Positions 33,703 to 43,910 of a stretch of DNA of 64,000 nt are shown piece by piece (the stretch's first letter is position 1; each line of letters starts with the position of its first letter). Both the position numbers and the translations under genes were made by a program. The notes under the pieces are model-generated. The model did no database searches. It was not told where the DNA came from and worked only from the letters and a program-made list of their open reading frames with translations. This stretch comes from Gadus chalcogrammus. Lineage: Eukaryota > Chordata > Actinopteri > Gadiformes > Gadidae. The stretch is taken from contig NC_079415.1 of assembly GCF_026213295.1 (NCBI RefSeq), positions 25,343,612-25,407,611 on the forward strand, given 5' to 3'.

Positions 33703-34150
33703 ACTCCGGCTATTAGTTATTCACTCCGGCTATTAGGTATGCAGAACGAGCCCCTCCCCTTCTTTGCTTGACTACTTAGTTTGAAGGCTGTCTAACCAAT
33801 CAGTGAAGAGAAAGACCAGACTAAAGTAACGCATTGTCGAAACTAGAGCGGCAGTCAGTGCCTCCATGTTTCGCCGTAACATAAGGCTGTGTTGTCTTTA
33901 CTAGTTTCACTACAATGTAATGACCACCACTAGCTAGTGGAAAATATATTTGTGTCTAGTACAGTGATATATTTGTATATGTTAGGCTATATATTGAGAT
34001 GGCAGTGTGCGAAATACCCATCATTATTCGGGGATGCCCTCATCCCCAGATTGTTCGCGATATGCAGTAGCCAGCTCGGCCATAACATTACAATATTTCA
34101 TGGATGCAAGCAAGCCAAGACAATCGATCTATATCTATAGCCTACATGAC

Positions 34151-34151
<1 letters not shown>

Positions 34152-34234
<83 letters not shown>
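34152..34234. repeat. (CA)n microsatellite in fold-back arm
   Basis: Pure CA repeat at the same place in the left arm as the (GT)n at 40839-40926 in the right arm, the (CA)n at 44404-44468 and the (GT)n at 50050-50100 in copy B. The tract is therefore an inherited part of the arm. Confidence 0.98.
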
Positions 34235-34235
<1 letters not shown>

Positions 34236-34433
34236 TAAGCACACATTAAGCACACTGGTAAAGCAATAGGAGCCTGCATTGGCTAAAGTTGTTGGGATGC
34301 ACCTTATTTTATAACAGGGAGGGGCAAAGTTGTGCATTACAATGCAAACACGACAATAATTGGCACCGTTCTTGCGCACTCAGAAGAACATGCAGTAGGA
34401 CCGATCTTGTGACATTATTTAACCATCCATCTA

Positions 34434-35126
34434 CAGCCCCCCATCTTCATCTGCCTGGAAGCTGCCTTCTCCGGGTAAAATTCGTCCTGAATGGGCTTCC
34501 TTCCAATCGGGCTCTGCTCCTCACATTAAGCATAGCCCATCTTTACCCAAGACGCAGATGTTTTATTCACTGTTATCCCTCAATAACGTTTATTTGATGT
34601 GTTGTTAATCATGTATGACTAATGCTGCCCTACTGTGTGAAAGGTGTGAAACGTTGGGATAGCTTATGGTCATGATGCTTACGTTGAGAAATATGTAGTA
34701 GGCCTACTGCTTAGAAATGAATTTTTATGAAGCTTGTTTATATGCTATTTCCCATGATGATAAATTAACATTTCATTGCTGTGAGTTGTGAAGATTATAC
34801 AAATAAATAGTAAATGTGCTGAATCAGAATACTCATTTCCCATGATGATATATTAACATTGCATTGCTGCAAGATTTGTGAAGATTATACAAATACATTT
34901 TAAATCCGCTGAATCAGAATATTCTATTAAAACTTTAGTGATGGATTGTAAATGCCCTTACCGAAGTACTGTACAATAAGTGCAATTTGGAGGTACACTT
35001 GTATTTCACTTGAGTATTTAATTAAACCGACTTATCTCCAGATGTTTGCAATAAACTGGAGGATGACGGGAGAAAATCCTGAAAAATAAATGATTGAAGA
35101 GCCCCCCATGATCCGCTCGGAAAGTC
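34434..35126. other. Centre of fold-back copy A, left of Gypsy
   Basis: Unique to this copy. It contains a near-repeat of TTTCCCATGATGATAAATTA (34748 and 34836, 87-90 bp apart) and no supported coding region. It differs from the corresponding centre of copy B, so the centres of the two copies are unrelated or rearranged. Confidence 0.5.
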
Positions 35127-35131
35127 ATAGT

Positions 35132-35327
35132 TGTCGTATATTCTATTTGAGGAATATTAATTCAGCGCGGACAACTGTGTCTTGACATTACAGGCACTTT
35201 ATTAAACTAACATGAAGACGCACGAACCCAGCATCATGTGACCACACACACATAATCCTATTGGTTGACTGTAACGTAACCCGCGTAATACATTAACCCT
35301 TAATGTACTGCATTCAGATACACCACA
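35132..35327 (-). repeat. Gypsy 3' LTR
   Basis: Coding orientation: starts TGTGGTGTATCTGAATGC and ends AATAGAATATACGACA. It is short for a Gypsy LTR. It contains a TTTAATAAAGTGCC poly(A) signal on the minus strand. No difference from the 5' LTR was found by eye. Confidence 0.96.
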
Positions 35328-35575
35328 TCTCCCTTTTTTACGAACATGTGAAACACATTTTTTTCAAAGTCCATCAAAACCTGTGAAAGAAAACAGGGTT
35401 AAACAAATCCTGGTAAACTGATACTCTTTCTAAACATAACATTTTCCAACTTATTTTCTAAAGTAAATATCTCCCCTGTAAAACTGGTACATTGGAAAAA
35501 CATTTTCTGCTCAGCATGAACATATGACAAACTCTTTTTTTTCACATTGAACATTTTTTTTCTTTTCTCAGCCAC

Positions 35576-38500
35576 TTATAAGTTCAGTCTAGTGGGCTGT
35601 ATGATTGCTCTCCCAGACCTGGTTCTGGGAGTGGAAACCCCAGGAGAGGGAACAGGAGACCCCAAAGCAGGTGGAGTGTCACCCTGCTCTAGGACCGGCA
35701 GTGGCTCCTGTTGCTGCTGTCCAGCCTCGTCTCGTGACGGAGACTGGAGTGGTATAAGATGCAGGCGGTTGCGTCTTACCACCCCATGTGGCGCATCCAC
35801 AAGGTAAGATCTCGGCGAGGTGTGACTCTGGATCACAGTCCCTGGTGTTTTTGTGTCAGTCACCCACACCTCCTGACCTGGAGACAGGCTGCTGAGTGGC
35901 TTTGCACGATGTCGCCTGTTGAAGTTTGCAGCATCTGACGTCCTCTTCTCCCCTTCTTTCTGGAACAGAGTGTTGCGGTCGGGCAGTGTAGGTTGCAGCT
36001 CAGAGGAATGTGTCGGCACTGTGGTGCGGAGACGTCGACCCATGAGCAACTGGGCCGGGCTGTATCCATTCTGAAGAGGTGTGGCTCTGTATGCAAGCAG
36101 AGCCATGTACGGATCAGTTGCCTTTTTCAGCAGACCCTTTATGGTCTGTACTGCTCGCTCAGCCTCGCCATTGCTTTGTGGGAATTTGGGGCTACTGGTA
36201 AGGTGTTTGAACCCATATGCAGAGGCGAAGGAAGCGAATGCCTGGCCGGAGAATTGAGGGCCGTTGTCAGACATGAGCACCTCCGGGATGCCGTGTCTGG
36301 CAAACATCGATTTCAGATGGTTAATCACATCATTGCATTTTGTGTGTGTCAGCAGGGCAAGTTCGACGTACCTGGAGAGGTAATCAACGACGAGCAGGTA
36401 AGTTTTTCCCCCCAGTTCAAAGAGATCGGCCCCCAGCTTTTGCCATGGGCGCTCGGGGCAGTCTGACGGCATGAGTGGCTCACTGTGATTGCGGCGCTCT
36501 TGCAGACACGTTCTGCATTTGAGCACCATCTCTGTGATTTGATGTCCCAGCCCAGGCCACCACACAGTCTGACGGGCACGTGCTTTGCACTTCACGACCC
36601 CTTGATGGCCCTCGTGCAGTCTGTCCAGCACATCGTTCCGCATTGCTGCTGGAATGACCAGACGTGTGTCTTTCAGCAACAGTCCATCTTGTACTGTGAG
36701 TGTAGCCTGCTCGGGCCAGAAGTGTTTCAGGAGTGGTTCCTGCTGTGCGTGATCTGGCCATCCGTCTGCACACATTTTCATGACACGAGAGCATACACTG
36801 TCAGCTTCCAGCTGTGCTTTGAGTGTGTCCATGAACGTGGGACTGACAGGTAAGTTGTTGACAATGCAGTCCACGTAAATGTTCGTGCTCTCCATCAGTT
36901 CAGTGTCATTTGCGGTCATTTTTTTCTGTACAGGTGAACGTGACAATGTGTCAGCAGTCCAGAGTGACTTTCCAGGAACGTGCACGATGTCATAGGAGTA
37001 GCGCATGAGCCGCATTCGAAAGCGCTGTATCCTTGGTGGCAACAGGTCGAGTGCTTGTGCGCCTAGTAAGGAGAGGAGCGGCTTATGGTCAGTCTCTAGG
37101 CAGAAGTGCTTTCCTAACAAAAAGTCCCGGAAGCGCTCACATGCCCAGGTTAGACCCAGGGCCTCCTTTTCTACTTGCGCGTAGCGTTGCTCAGTGAGTG
37201 AGAGTGAGCGGGATGCGTAAGCTACCGGCCTCCATTCGCTGTCCCATTTCTGGAGGAGCACGCCCCCCAGTCCATAAGATGAAGCGTCTGCCGATACTTT
37301 GGTGTCCCTGCTCGTGTCATACATGGCCAGGACCGGTGGAGAGATTAGTGCTTCCTTCAGCACCCTGAAAGCCGCCACCTGGTCGACACCCCACAGCCAG
37401 CAGTTCTTCTTTGAGAGAAGGTCACGGAGAGCTTTGTCTTTCTCTGATAGCTGGGGTATGAATTTTCCCACCTGGTTTACCATCCCCAGGAAACTCCTCA
37501 ACTCACTCACGTTTGTAGGCTCTTTCATGTCCCTGATGGCCTCTGTCTTTTCTGGATCGGGGCTGATGCCTGACGTGGTGATGACATGCCCGAGGAACAC
37601 CACCTCACTCCTGGAGAGCTCGCACTTGTCTGCATTCAAAGTCACCCCTGCTTGTTCAAGCTTTTTCAACAAGGCATGGAGACGAGCGTCGTGCTGTTCT
37701 TGGTCTTTTCCCCACACCAGCAGGTCATCGATGTGGCAGACCACCCCGTCGAGTCCATCTATCACCTCCGCCATGACACGCTGGAAGTGCTCGGGCGCAG
37801 AGTTGATCCCAAACGGAAGACGCTGGAAGTGATACCGTCCGAAGGGTGTTATAAATGTTGTGTATTTGGCTGACTCCTCAGCTAAAGGAATCTGCCAGAA
37901 TCCCATGTTCGCGTCTAGTTTACTGAAGATTCTGGCTCCAGCTAGCATTCCTAGACTCTGGTCGACTGATGGCAGGACATACTTCTCTCGACACACATAC
38001 TGGTTCAAGCCCGTGAAGTCCACACACAGGCGTAGTTGCTGGCTGTTCTTCTTTGGGACGACGACGATGCCGGCGCACCACTCCGTAGGCTCCTCGACGC
38101 GCCTGATGACCCCCATCTCTTCCATCCGCTGGAGCTCCTCCTTCACCTTTCCTATCAGAGGCAGGGGAATTCTCCGTGGAGTCTTTAAAGAGAATGGCAC
38201 GGCCTCTGGCTTGAGCTGGATGTGGTATGGACGCCTGATGTCGCCTAGGCCCTTGCAGAGTTTTGGGTAGGTTGCCTTTAAAGAGTCCATGGTGACGCTG
38301 TCAACTCGAATGAGTAGACCCAGGGCAGTAATGGCCGGTAGCCCGAGCAAAGGTGTGCTCAGGTTTTTGACCACATAGACCTTCTCCTCTGTCTGCTTGG
38401 CTTTGTAAGTCAGCTGCATTTTTGCATAGCCAGCTACCTCCAGCTGAATCTTTCCTGGACCCAGCAAGGGTTTCTCTGGCTTGTGGAGGACAGGCATTTG

Positions 38501-39628
38501 TGCCCCCGGGAACAAGTCTTTCAGGTCACTGTCCGAAATGGCGGTTACATCTGCGCCGGTGTCAAGTTTGAATTTCAGCACTTTCCCTTTTATCTGCACA
38601 TCAGCCACCCACATGTTGTTTTCACATGACACAGAGCCCAAGAAGAAACTTTTCCCCTCTTCTTCCTCAATGTACGCTACCACAGACTTGCTTCTGCAGA
38701 CACGCTGGTAATGGCCTTTTTTTCCGCAGCCCCGACAGGTTGCATCGTTGGCGGGACACTTGGCGGGAAACTCGTGAGAAGGCCCCCCACACTTGTAGCA
38801 CTGGGCGCTGTGCTGCATGCCTTTGTCTCTGCCTTGCGTGTGTTGGCGGGAATGTGCGCCGCTGCTTTTCCAGTTGGTATATTGCTGTCCCTTTTTTATC
38901 CGTCTGTCTATGGAGCTCCCCTCCATCTGCATCACACTGCTAGCGTCACCCCTAAGTGTGCTCTGTTGCTTTTTGACTTCTTCAGACTGTCTTGCCATAT
39001 CAATGGCTTTTTGCAAAGTCAGTTTTTCCTCCATCTGCAAGCGTTCAGAAAGTCTGGTGTTTGCAAGCCCCACTACGATCCGATCTCGTATGAGTTCATC
39101 ATGCAAGTCCCCATATTGACAGTGTTCTGCTAAAGCATGCAGGGCAGTGACGAATGCCTCGACAGTCTCATTTGGTTCTTGTTTTCGCATATTGAAGCAT
39201 GCACGTTCAAACACAATATTCTTCTTCACAACAAAGAAATCCCGGAATCCGTCTTTTACTTTGTCATACATTTTCATGTCAGCATCACTCAGTTTTAATC
39301 CTCTCAATACATCGTCGGCTTCATCCCCCATACAATATATCAGAGTGTTAACCTGAGTTTCCTCGGAGTTCGTAGTCAAGTTGCTCGCTTGCCGAAACCT
39401 CTCGAACCTCCGGATCCATTTTGTCCAATCGAGCGGTTTGTTGAAATCAAAGGGCTCCGGTGGCTGGATGTTGAATGTAGCAGTTGGTGCACTAGCCGCC
39501 ATGCTCGCTTGTTGCACGTTAACGTTTCCCTCACGTTGTTCGCTCTTAACATCCACCAATGTCTCTCCCTCTGTCTCTGTCGCCGTGGACCGTTGTGTCC
39601 TGTGCTTTTTCTTTCGGGTCATAGACAC
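35576..39628 (-). CDS. gag-pol: Gypsy gag-pol polyprotein, 1350 aa, intact
   Basis: Single open frame from ATG at 39628. Residues about 1-270 are Gag. Zinc knuckles: C277-C280-H285-C291 and C298-C301-H306-C311. Aspartic protease D-T-G-A at 356-359. Reverse transcriptase with VDFTGLNQ, FSKLDANMGFWQI and a CHIDDL box at 631-636, where His replaces the usual Tyr or Phe region before DD. RNase H with SADAS at 779-783. Integrase zinc site H1005-H1008-C1038-C1041 and catalytic D1068, D1121, E1157 (D-52-D-35-E spacing). No chromodomain seen; the C-terminus is Pro/Ser-rich. Gag and Pol in one frame with two knuckles suggests the Mag-like lineage (inference). No stop or frameshift; potentially functional. 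Gag forms the particle, and Pol copies and integrates the element. Confidence 0.97.
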   Translation of the reverse strand: MSMTRKKKHRTQRSTATETEGETLVDVKSEQREGNVNVQQASMAASAPTATFNIQPPEPFDFNKPLDWTKWIRRFERFRQASNLTTNSEETQVNTLIYCMGDEADDVLRGLKLSDADMKMYDKVKDGFRDFFVVKKNIVFERACFNMRKQEPNETVEAFVTALHALAEHCQYGDLHDELIRDRIVVGLANTRLSERLQMEEKLTLQKAIDMARQSEEVKKQQSTLRGDASSVMQMEGSSIDRRIKKGQQYTNWKSSGAHSRQHTQGRDKGMQHSAQCYKCGGPSHEFPAKCPANDATCRGCGKKGHYQRVCRSKSVVAYIEEEEGKSFFLGSVSCENNMWVADVQIKGKVLKFKLDTGADVTAISDSDLKDLFPGAQMPVLHKPEKPLLGPGKIQLEVAGYAKMQLTYKAKQTEEKVYVVKNLSTPLLGLPAITALGLLIRVDSVTMDSLKATYPKLCKGLGDIRRPYHIQLKPEAVPFSLKTPRRIPLPLIGKVKEELQRMEEMGVIRRVEEPTEWCAGIVVVPKKNSQQLRLCVDFTGLNQYVCREKYVLPSVDQSLGMLAGARIFSKLDANMGFWQIPLAEESAKYTTFITPFGRYHFQRLPFGINSAPEHFQRVMAEVIDGLDGVVCHIDDLLVWGKDQEQHDARLHALLKKLEQAGVTLNADKCELSRSEVVFLGHVITTSGISPDPEKTEAIRDMKEPTNVSELRSFLGMVNQVGKFIPQLSEKDKALRDLLSKKNCWLWGVDQVAAFRVLKEALISPPVLAMYDTSRDTKVSADASSYGLGGVLLQKWDSEWRPVAYASRSLSLTEQRYAQVEKEALGLTWACERFRDFLLGKHFCLETDHKPLLSLLGAQALDLLPPRIQRFRMRLMRYSYDIVHVPGKSLWTADTLSRSPVQKKMTANDTELMESTNIYVDCIVNNLPVSPTFMDTLKAQLEADSVCSRVMKMCADGWPDHAQQEPLLKHFWPEQATLTVQDGLLLKDTRLVIPAAMRNDVLDRLHEGHQGVVKCKARARQTVWWPGLGHQITEMVLKCRTCLQERRNHSEPLMPSDCPERPWQKLGADLFELGGKTYLLVVDYLSRYVELALLTHTKCNDVINHLKSMFARHGIPEVLMSDNGPQFSGQAFASFASAYGFKHLTSSPKFPQSNGEAERAVQTIKGLLKKATDPYMALLAYRATPLQNGYSPAQLLMGRRLRTTVPTHSSELQPTLPDRNTLFQKEGEKRTSDAANFNRRHRAKPLSSLSPGQEVWVTDTKTPGTVIQSHTSPRSYLVDAPHGVVRRNRLHLIPLQSPSRDEAGQQQQEPLPVLEQGDTPPALGSPVPSPGVSTPRTRSGRAIIQPTRLNL

Positions 39629-39644
39629 AGCACTTCTGACACCA

Positions 39645-39840
39645 TGTCGTATATTCTATTTGAGGAATATTAATTCAGCGCGGACAACTGTGTCTTGACA
39701 TTACAGGCACTTTATTAAACTAACATGAAGACGCACGAACCCAGCATCATGTGACCACACACACATAATCCTATTGGTTGACTGTAACGTAACCCGCGTA
39801 ATACATTAACCCTTAATGTACTGCATTCAGATACACCACA
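39645..39840 (-). repeat. Gypsy 5' LTR
   Basis: Identical by eye to 35132-35327. It would hold the promoter; no clear TATA box is apparent. The gag-pol ATG lies only 17 bp downstream of its inner end, so the leader is unusually short and the primer site nearly abuts the coding frame. Confidence 0.96.
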
Positions 39841-40645
39841 ATAGTCACGCTGATTACAGGTGTTTTTAAAATGCGTATACGGCTCTCACATGACAGCCAC
39901 GCAACGGACACATCATCTTGCATCATTTGATTTATTGCTGTATAGTTAAACCAGCAAACCATCGCAAGGAAATGTAACAAAGCTGTAGCTGAAAGATTCA
40001 TCCACAAACATCAGAATAGAAAAACACTGGCAGGGACCATTTCAGCGCATAATGACTACTGCTGCCTATGCGTGTGGCAGTAATGCAATTCTGCTGAATT
40101 ATTTGGAGGACTTATAGCCTACTTGTAGTGAAGTATTTTTAACAGTGCGGAATCTACAGCTGGTCACTTTCACTGGCTAAGCAAAATTAATCACGAACAG
40201 TTGAACCTCTGAATTGATCCTGAAAGCCTATATGTCCTAGAATAATTCATTTGTATTCCGTTTTAGGCCATCTCACTAAAGGTCACTTAGATTTAGCCTA
40301 TTCAAGCTCACCAAGTCCAGTATTCAGAATTCAAAGCATTTATTCACAAATACATTCTATTTTTTTGACAAGCGGAGCCGACAGTCCGGTGCAAACTATG
40401 CAAATTAGCCATGTGCACCAAACAGAAGATAGACGCAATGTATAGAACTGATTGTTGTGCATTATTGTGGATATGTAGGCTGGTTAGTTGTGGTTGTTTG
40501 TGGTCTTAGTGAAACAGCCTTGCCTTGGAGTTGGAGAAGTTGGAGTGATTGTGTGAATGTGCGAGAGAGAGCGCACCTGCCGTGGTGATGTTGGGCTTGT
40601 TGTGGGCTTTTATGTGATCGATGATGTATCTGTCTGATCGTATTA
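39841..40645. other. Centre of fold-back copy A, right of Gypsy
   Basis: No supported gene. From about 40228 (TCCTAGAATAATTCATTTG) it matches the inner part of copy B's right arm from about 49390, including GCGCACCTGCCGTGGTGATG. The copy A left arm lacks this part, so the arms are asymmetric in the centre. Confidence 0.6.
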
Positions 40646-40836
40646 GCTGTAGATGGATGGTTAAATAATGTCACAAGATCAGTCCTACTGCATGTTCTTC
40701 TGAGTGCGCAAGAACGGTGCCAATTATTGTCGTGTTTGCATTGTAATGCACAACTTTGCCCCTCCCTGTTATAAAATAAGGTGCATCCCAACAACTTTAG
40801 CCAATGCAGGCTCCTATTGCTTTACCAGTGTGCTTA

Positions 40837-40838
<2 letters not shown>

Positions 40839-40926
<88 letters not shown>
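40839..40926. repeat. (GT)n microsatellite in fold-back arm
   Basis: Pure GT repeat, the inverted counterpart of 34152-34234 and of similar length. Confidence 0.98.
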
Positions 40927-40927
<1 letters not shown>

Positions 40928-41411
40928 GTCATGTAGGCTATAGATATAGATCGATTGTCTTGGCTTGCTTGCATCCATGAAATATTGTAATGTTATGGCC
41001 GAGCTGGCTACTGCATATCGCGAACAATCTGGGGATGAGGGCATCCCCGAATAATGATGGGTATTTCGCACACTGCCATCTCAATATATAGCCTAACATA
41101 TACAAATATATCACTGTACTAGACACAAATATATTTTCCACTAGCTAGTGGTGGTCATTACATTGTAGTGAAACTAGTAAAGACAACACAGCCTTATGTT
41201 ACGGCGAAACATGGAGGCACTGACTGCCGCTCTAGTTTCGACAATGCGTTACTTTAGTCTGGTCTTTCTCTTCACTGATTGGTTAGACAGCCTTCAAACT
41301 TAGTGGTCAAGCAAAGAAGGGGAGGGGCTCGTTCTGCATACCTAATAGCCGGAGTGAATAACTAATAGCCGGAGTGAATGACTAATAGCCGCGGCTATTA
41401 GTCATTCAAAA

Positions 41412-41550
41412 CCGTACGGAATCCGTACGGAAACCGTACGGAAACCGGACGGAAACCGTACGGATTCCGTACGGATTCCGTACGGAATTCTTGCAAAACC
41501 GTACGGAAACCGTACGGAATCCGTACGGAATCCGTACGGTTTCCGTACGG
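41412..41550. repeat. Phased CCGTACGG array, right arm (12 units)
   Basis: Units start at 41412, 41423, 41434, 41445 (variant CCGGACGG), 41456, 41467, 41478, then after a 21-bp step 41499, 41510, 41521, 41532, 41543. The period is again 11 bp with one 21-bp step, but the blocks hold 7 and 5 units against 5 and 4 in the left arm. Unit number varies while phase does not. Confidence 0.97.
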
Positions 41551-41614
41551 TTTTGCACTTTTACCGCGCCAATCTAGGTCCGGATTGTGGCCTTCTTGGC
41601 TTTCCATAGATGTC

Positions 41615-42367
41615 ATCCACGTAGTCCAGGTCTGTCAGGACAACTGCAGGGTGTCGCTTTGACCTCCTTGGGGTTAGGGTGAAGCCGAGGCCCTGCTCCC
41701 GCCCACTAATGGCTTTTCTGAGCGCATAATCCAGGACAATGATGAAGAGGAAGGGGGCTAGTGTGTCCCCTTGCATTACTCCAGCCAGGATATCAAACAC
41801 CTCGGTGTTGCCATCTGGGGTAACCACCTTGGACCTTGTTCCTGCGTACATGGTCTCAATAGCCCGGAGTAGGTTGGGAGGAACACCATAGGCCTTAAGG
41901 ATCTTCACCATCGTGCCTCTGTGGATCGAATCGAATGCCTTTTTGAAGTCGATAAAGCACAGTACAGCTGTCAGGTTATCCTTCTTCACCTCCTCGATCA
42001 TTCTCCTTAGTGCCAGGATCTGGGCTGTGGTGGTTCTCCTCTCGCGAAAGCCATTTTGGTTCTCCCTCAGGTGAGGGTCGATGGCGCTCCTGATCCTGTT
42101 TAGTATCATGCGGTTGTATATCTTTGCCGTGATACATGTCAGGCTGATGCCCCGGTAGTTGTCTGGCTTTGAGAGGTCTCCTGATATAGGCACTGGGATG
42201 ATGTTGGAGAGAGACCATACTTCAGGCAGTTTGTTTAGCAGTAGCGCTTGGTTGGAAAACTCCAGCATGATGTCATCGAGGTCACAGTTCTTTAAAACCT
42301 CTGGGGGTATGCCATCTGGCCCAGCACTTTTTCCATCTCTCACTGTGCAACTAACTAGTGCACACAT
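41615..42367 (-). pseudogene. LINE reverse transcriptase, N-terminal half
   Basis: Minus-strand frame: DGKSAGPDGIPPEVLKNCDL, IIPVPISGDLSKPDNYRGIS, NQNGFRERRTTTAQILALRR, AVLCFIDFKKAFDSIHRGTM (first catalytic Asp), AGVMQGDTLAPFLFIIVLDY and VLTDLDYVDDI. It stops at the catalytic DD where the fold-back inserted; the remainder is at 32761-33497. The frame is open for about 250 codons, so the LINE was fairly young when split. No endonuclease domain is present upstream; 5' truncated, as usual for LINEs. Confidence 0.92.
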
Positions 42368-42409
42368 ACAACCTAGCTAATACATACAGAGGGTGGCCCC
42401 GCTTCTAAC

Positions 42410-43910
42410 CAGAGGGGTGTTCCACGAACGGATGTTTAACAAACACCCAGAGTTTTCGGTTCCACAGCAGCGGTTATGCATTAGTTCAATCAACTATCAT
42501 GGAAACCCTGATCCATATGGCGAAACGGGCCGCTTATTTCAATGAAATGGAACTCCAGGTTCTCGTGGAGAGCTATGACGAGGAGAAGGACATTATAACA
42601 AGAAAAGGGAACGCTAAAGCCTCTGCAACCCGGAGAACCAAAGCCTGGCAGCGGATCGCTGACCGCGTAAATGCGTTAGTTACACGTCAAAAGCATGATC
42701 CTTAATATTTGAGCAATGAATATATAAATATCCCAGTTAAGCATTCTTAAAGATCCTACCACATAACCCCTTTCTTCTAAAAAAATATGTACTCCGATTG
42801 CTTCCAAGCGGCCAGCGGATCAAGTATAAAGATGAAGTATAAAAAACATACAAACTGGTAAGCTTTTCCCACCATCGTATTGGTATAAATTTAAATAAGC
42901 CATTTTTTTAAGCCAATCGTTAAAAGGCCGACAGTCGGCAGACTGAATCTGGCCCTCAAATTGTCTTGACCCCGGTGGAGAAGCTGTTAATAAACATAAA
43001 TTCAGGGCGCCCTGGCATGGAGGGGGTACCAGGAGGTACCTGGTTGAATGTAGGTTTTTGTGTTTTCTTGTATTTTAGATTTTTTTTTGCCTTCGAAGTA
43101 ACACATGCAAACCGTGTGCTTGCCACAGCGCATACTATTCCAAATCTTTATTTTTTTGGTAACTGGGTAGAAAACCTCAAAGTAACAATTCATCAACTTC
43201 ACAGATCAAGATGGATTAGGGCTTGTAATGAAGCCGCCGGCTACGATCGAACATTCTCCAGTGGATGCAAGTCCGTTAGGACTATTTTATACTTTATGTT
43301 GTAAATGCCTCGGCATCGTACTCGGACAATATTGCTCTTTGTATGATAGGAGGCCGATACAAATCTTGGATGGGTCATCTGAAAGGCTGGCTCAGCATCT
43401 CCAACATTATAGCCTAGATAAAACTACCATTTGCAAAAAAACGGAGGGCTACGCAAATAGTCTGGAGTGAACTGAGGCCAGGTCCTCGATTGGTAGTGTT
43501 GGCTATGTAATGCTATTTAAATATATTAAAGATTTGCGCGAGAATCTATATCTCTCCACTCCAGCAAAAAGTCATCCGATATGCCAAGATGTCGAGCTGT
43601 GGTCTTATCAATCGCTCCCGGTGGATCATATAATTTGCGCTCCGATATCAGCAGTTCCCTCATCAAAAGGGCATGCCATTGTGAACACATGAAATCTGTG
43701 GTGAACGCCGGTTTAAATACCCAAAACCGGGTTATGTTTCAAACTTAACCTGCGCAAAACCTGCTCCGACCAGGTTTGATTCAGAGCATTTGTTTCTATA
43801 GCAACTAACATACCGTGATCCTTTTGGAACGGAAAACCTAGGGTTACCGCAAACCCTGGGTTAACTTACCCGGTTATGTGATAAAACCGGCTTTGTGGAA
43901 TACCCCTCTG
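42410..43910 (+). mobile_element. Harbinger-type element with Myb/SANT-like ORF
   Basis: Inverted ends CAGAGGGGTGTTCCACGAA (42410) and TTTGTGGAATACCCCTCTG (ending 43910) match at nearly all positions. A second inner pair is AACCCTGGGTTAAC-like. The flanks (aac and atg) show no clean duplication. It encodes a Myb/SANT-like frame at 42499. A nuclease is not recognised; the remaining 1.2 kb has only broken short frames. Confidence 0.75.
42499..42705 (+). CDS. Myb/SANT-like DNA-binding protein of Harbinger, N-terminal part
   Basis: 68 codons: MAKRAAYFNEMELQVLVESY, then YDEEKDIITRKGNAKASATR and RRTKAWQRIADRVNALVTRQ. This is the three-helix Myb/SANT-like pattern (spaced aromatic and Trp residues) of the accessory protein that carries Harbinger nuclease to DNA. 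Full proteins of this kind are usually 200-300 residues, so this is truncated by a stop or by an intron. The element's own left end lies 90 bp upstream. Confidence 0.7.
   Translation: METLIHMAKRAAYFNEMELQVLVESYDEEKDIITRKGNAKASATRRTKAWQRIADRVNALVTRQKHDP

Larger units (their letters stand above)
35132..39840 (-). mobile_element. Gypsy (Ty3) retrotransposon, apparently complete, ATAGT duplication
   Basis: Two 196-bp LTRs (35132-35327 and 39645-39840) read as identical, and ATAGT is repeated outside (35127-35131, 39841-39845). In coding orientation the 5' LTR is at the right. A TGGTGTCAGAAGTGC primer-site-like stretch follows it directly, and an AAAAAAGGGAGA polypurine tract precedes the 3' LTR. 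One uninterrupted gag-pol frame fills the inside. It sits in the centre of the fold-back element, so it is younger than that insertion. Confidence 0.97.
33504..41608. mobile_element. Fold-back element, copy A, ~0.95-kb inverted arms, GATGTC duplication
   Basis: The arms 33504-34433 and 41608-about 40650 are inverted copies starting TATGGAAAGCCAAGAAGGCC. GATGTC lies on each side (33498-33503, 41609-41614), and removing the element rejoins the LINE RT codons DYVDDI-SLL. From outside in, each arm has GGCGCGGTAAAAGTGC, a phased CCGTACGG array, a 32-bp perfect palindrome centred on CCGCGG, a GCTATTAG-rich stretch, about 300 bp of single-copy arm, then a (CA)n or (GT)n tract. The centre has no transposase. 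It hosts a Gypsy at 35132-39840; without it the element is about 3.4 kb. Superfamily unknown; 6-bp duplications are uncommon. Confidence 0.88.

Noticed and set aside
36900..39628. Gypsy as an endogenous retrovirus with an envelope gene
   Set aside because: After the integrase the frame ends within about 200 residues of the LTR, and there is no third ORF, signal peptide or membrane segment.
35993..39698. Several 100-180-codon plus-strand frames
   Set aside because: They are antisense shadows of the intact Gypsy gag-pol.
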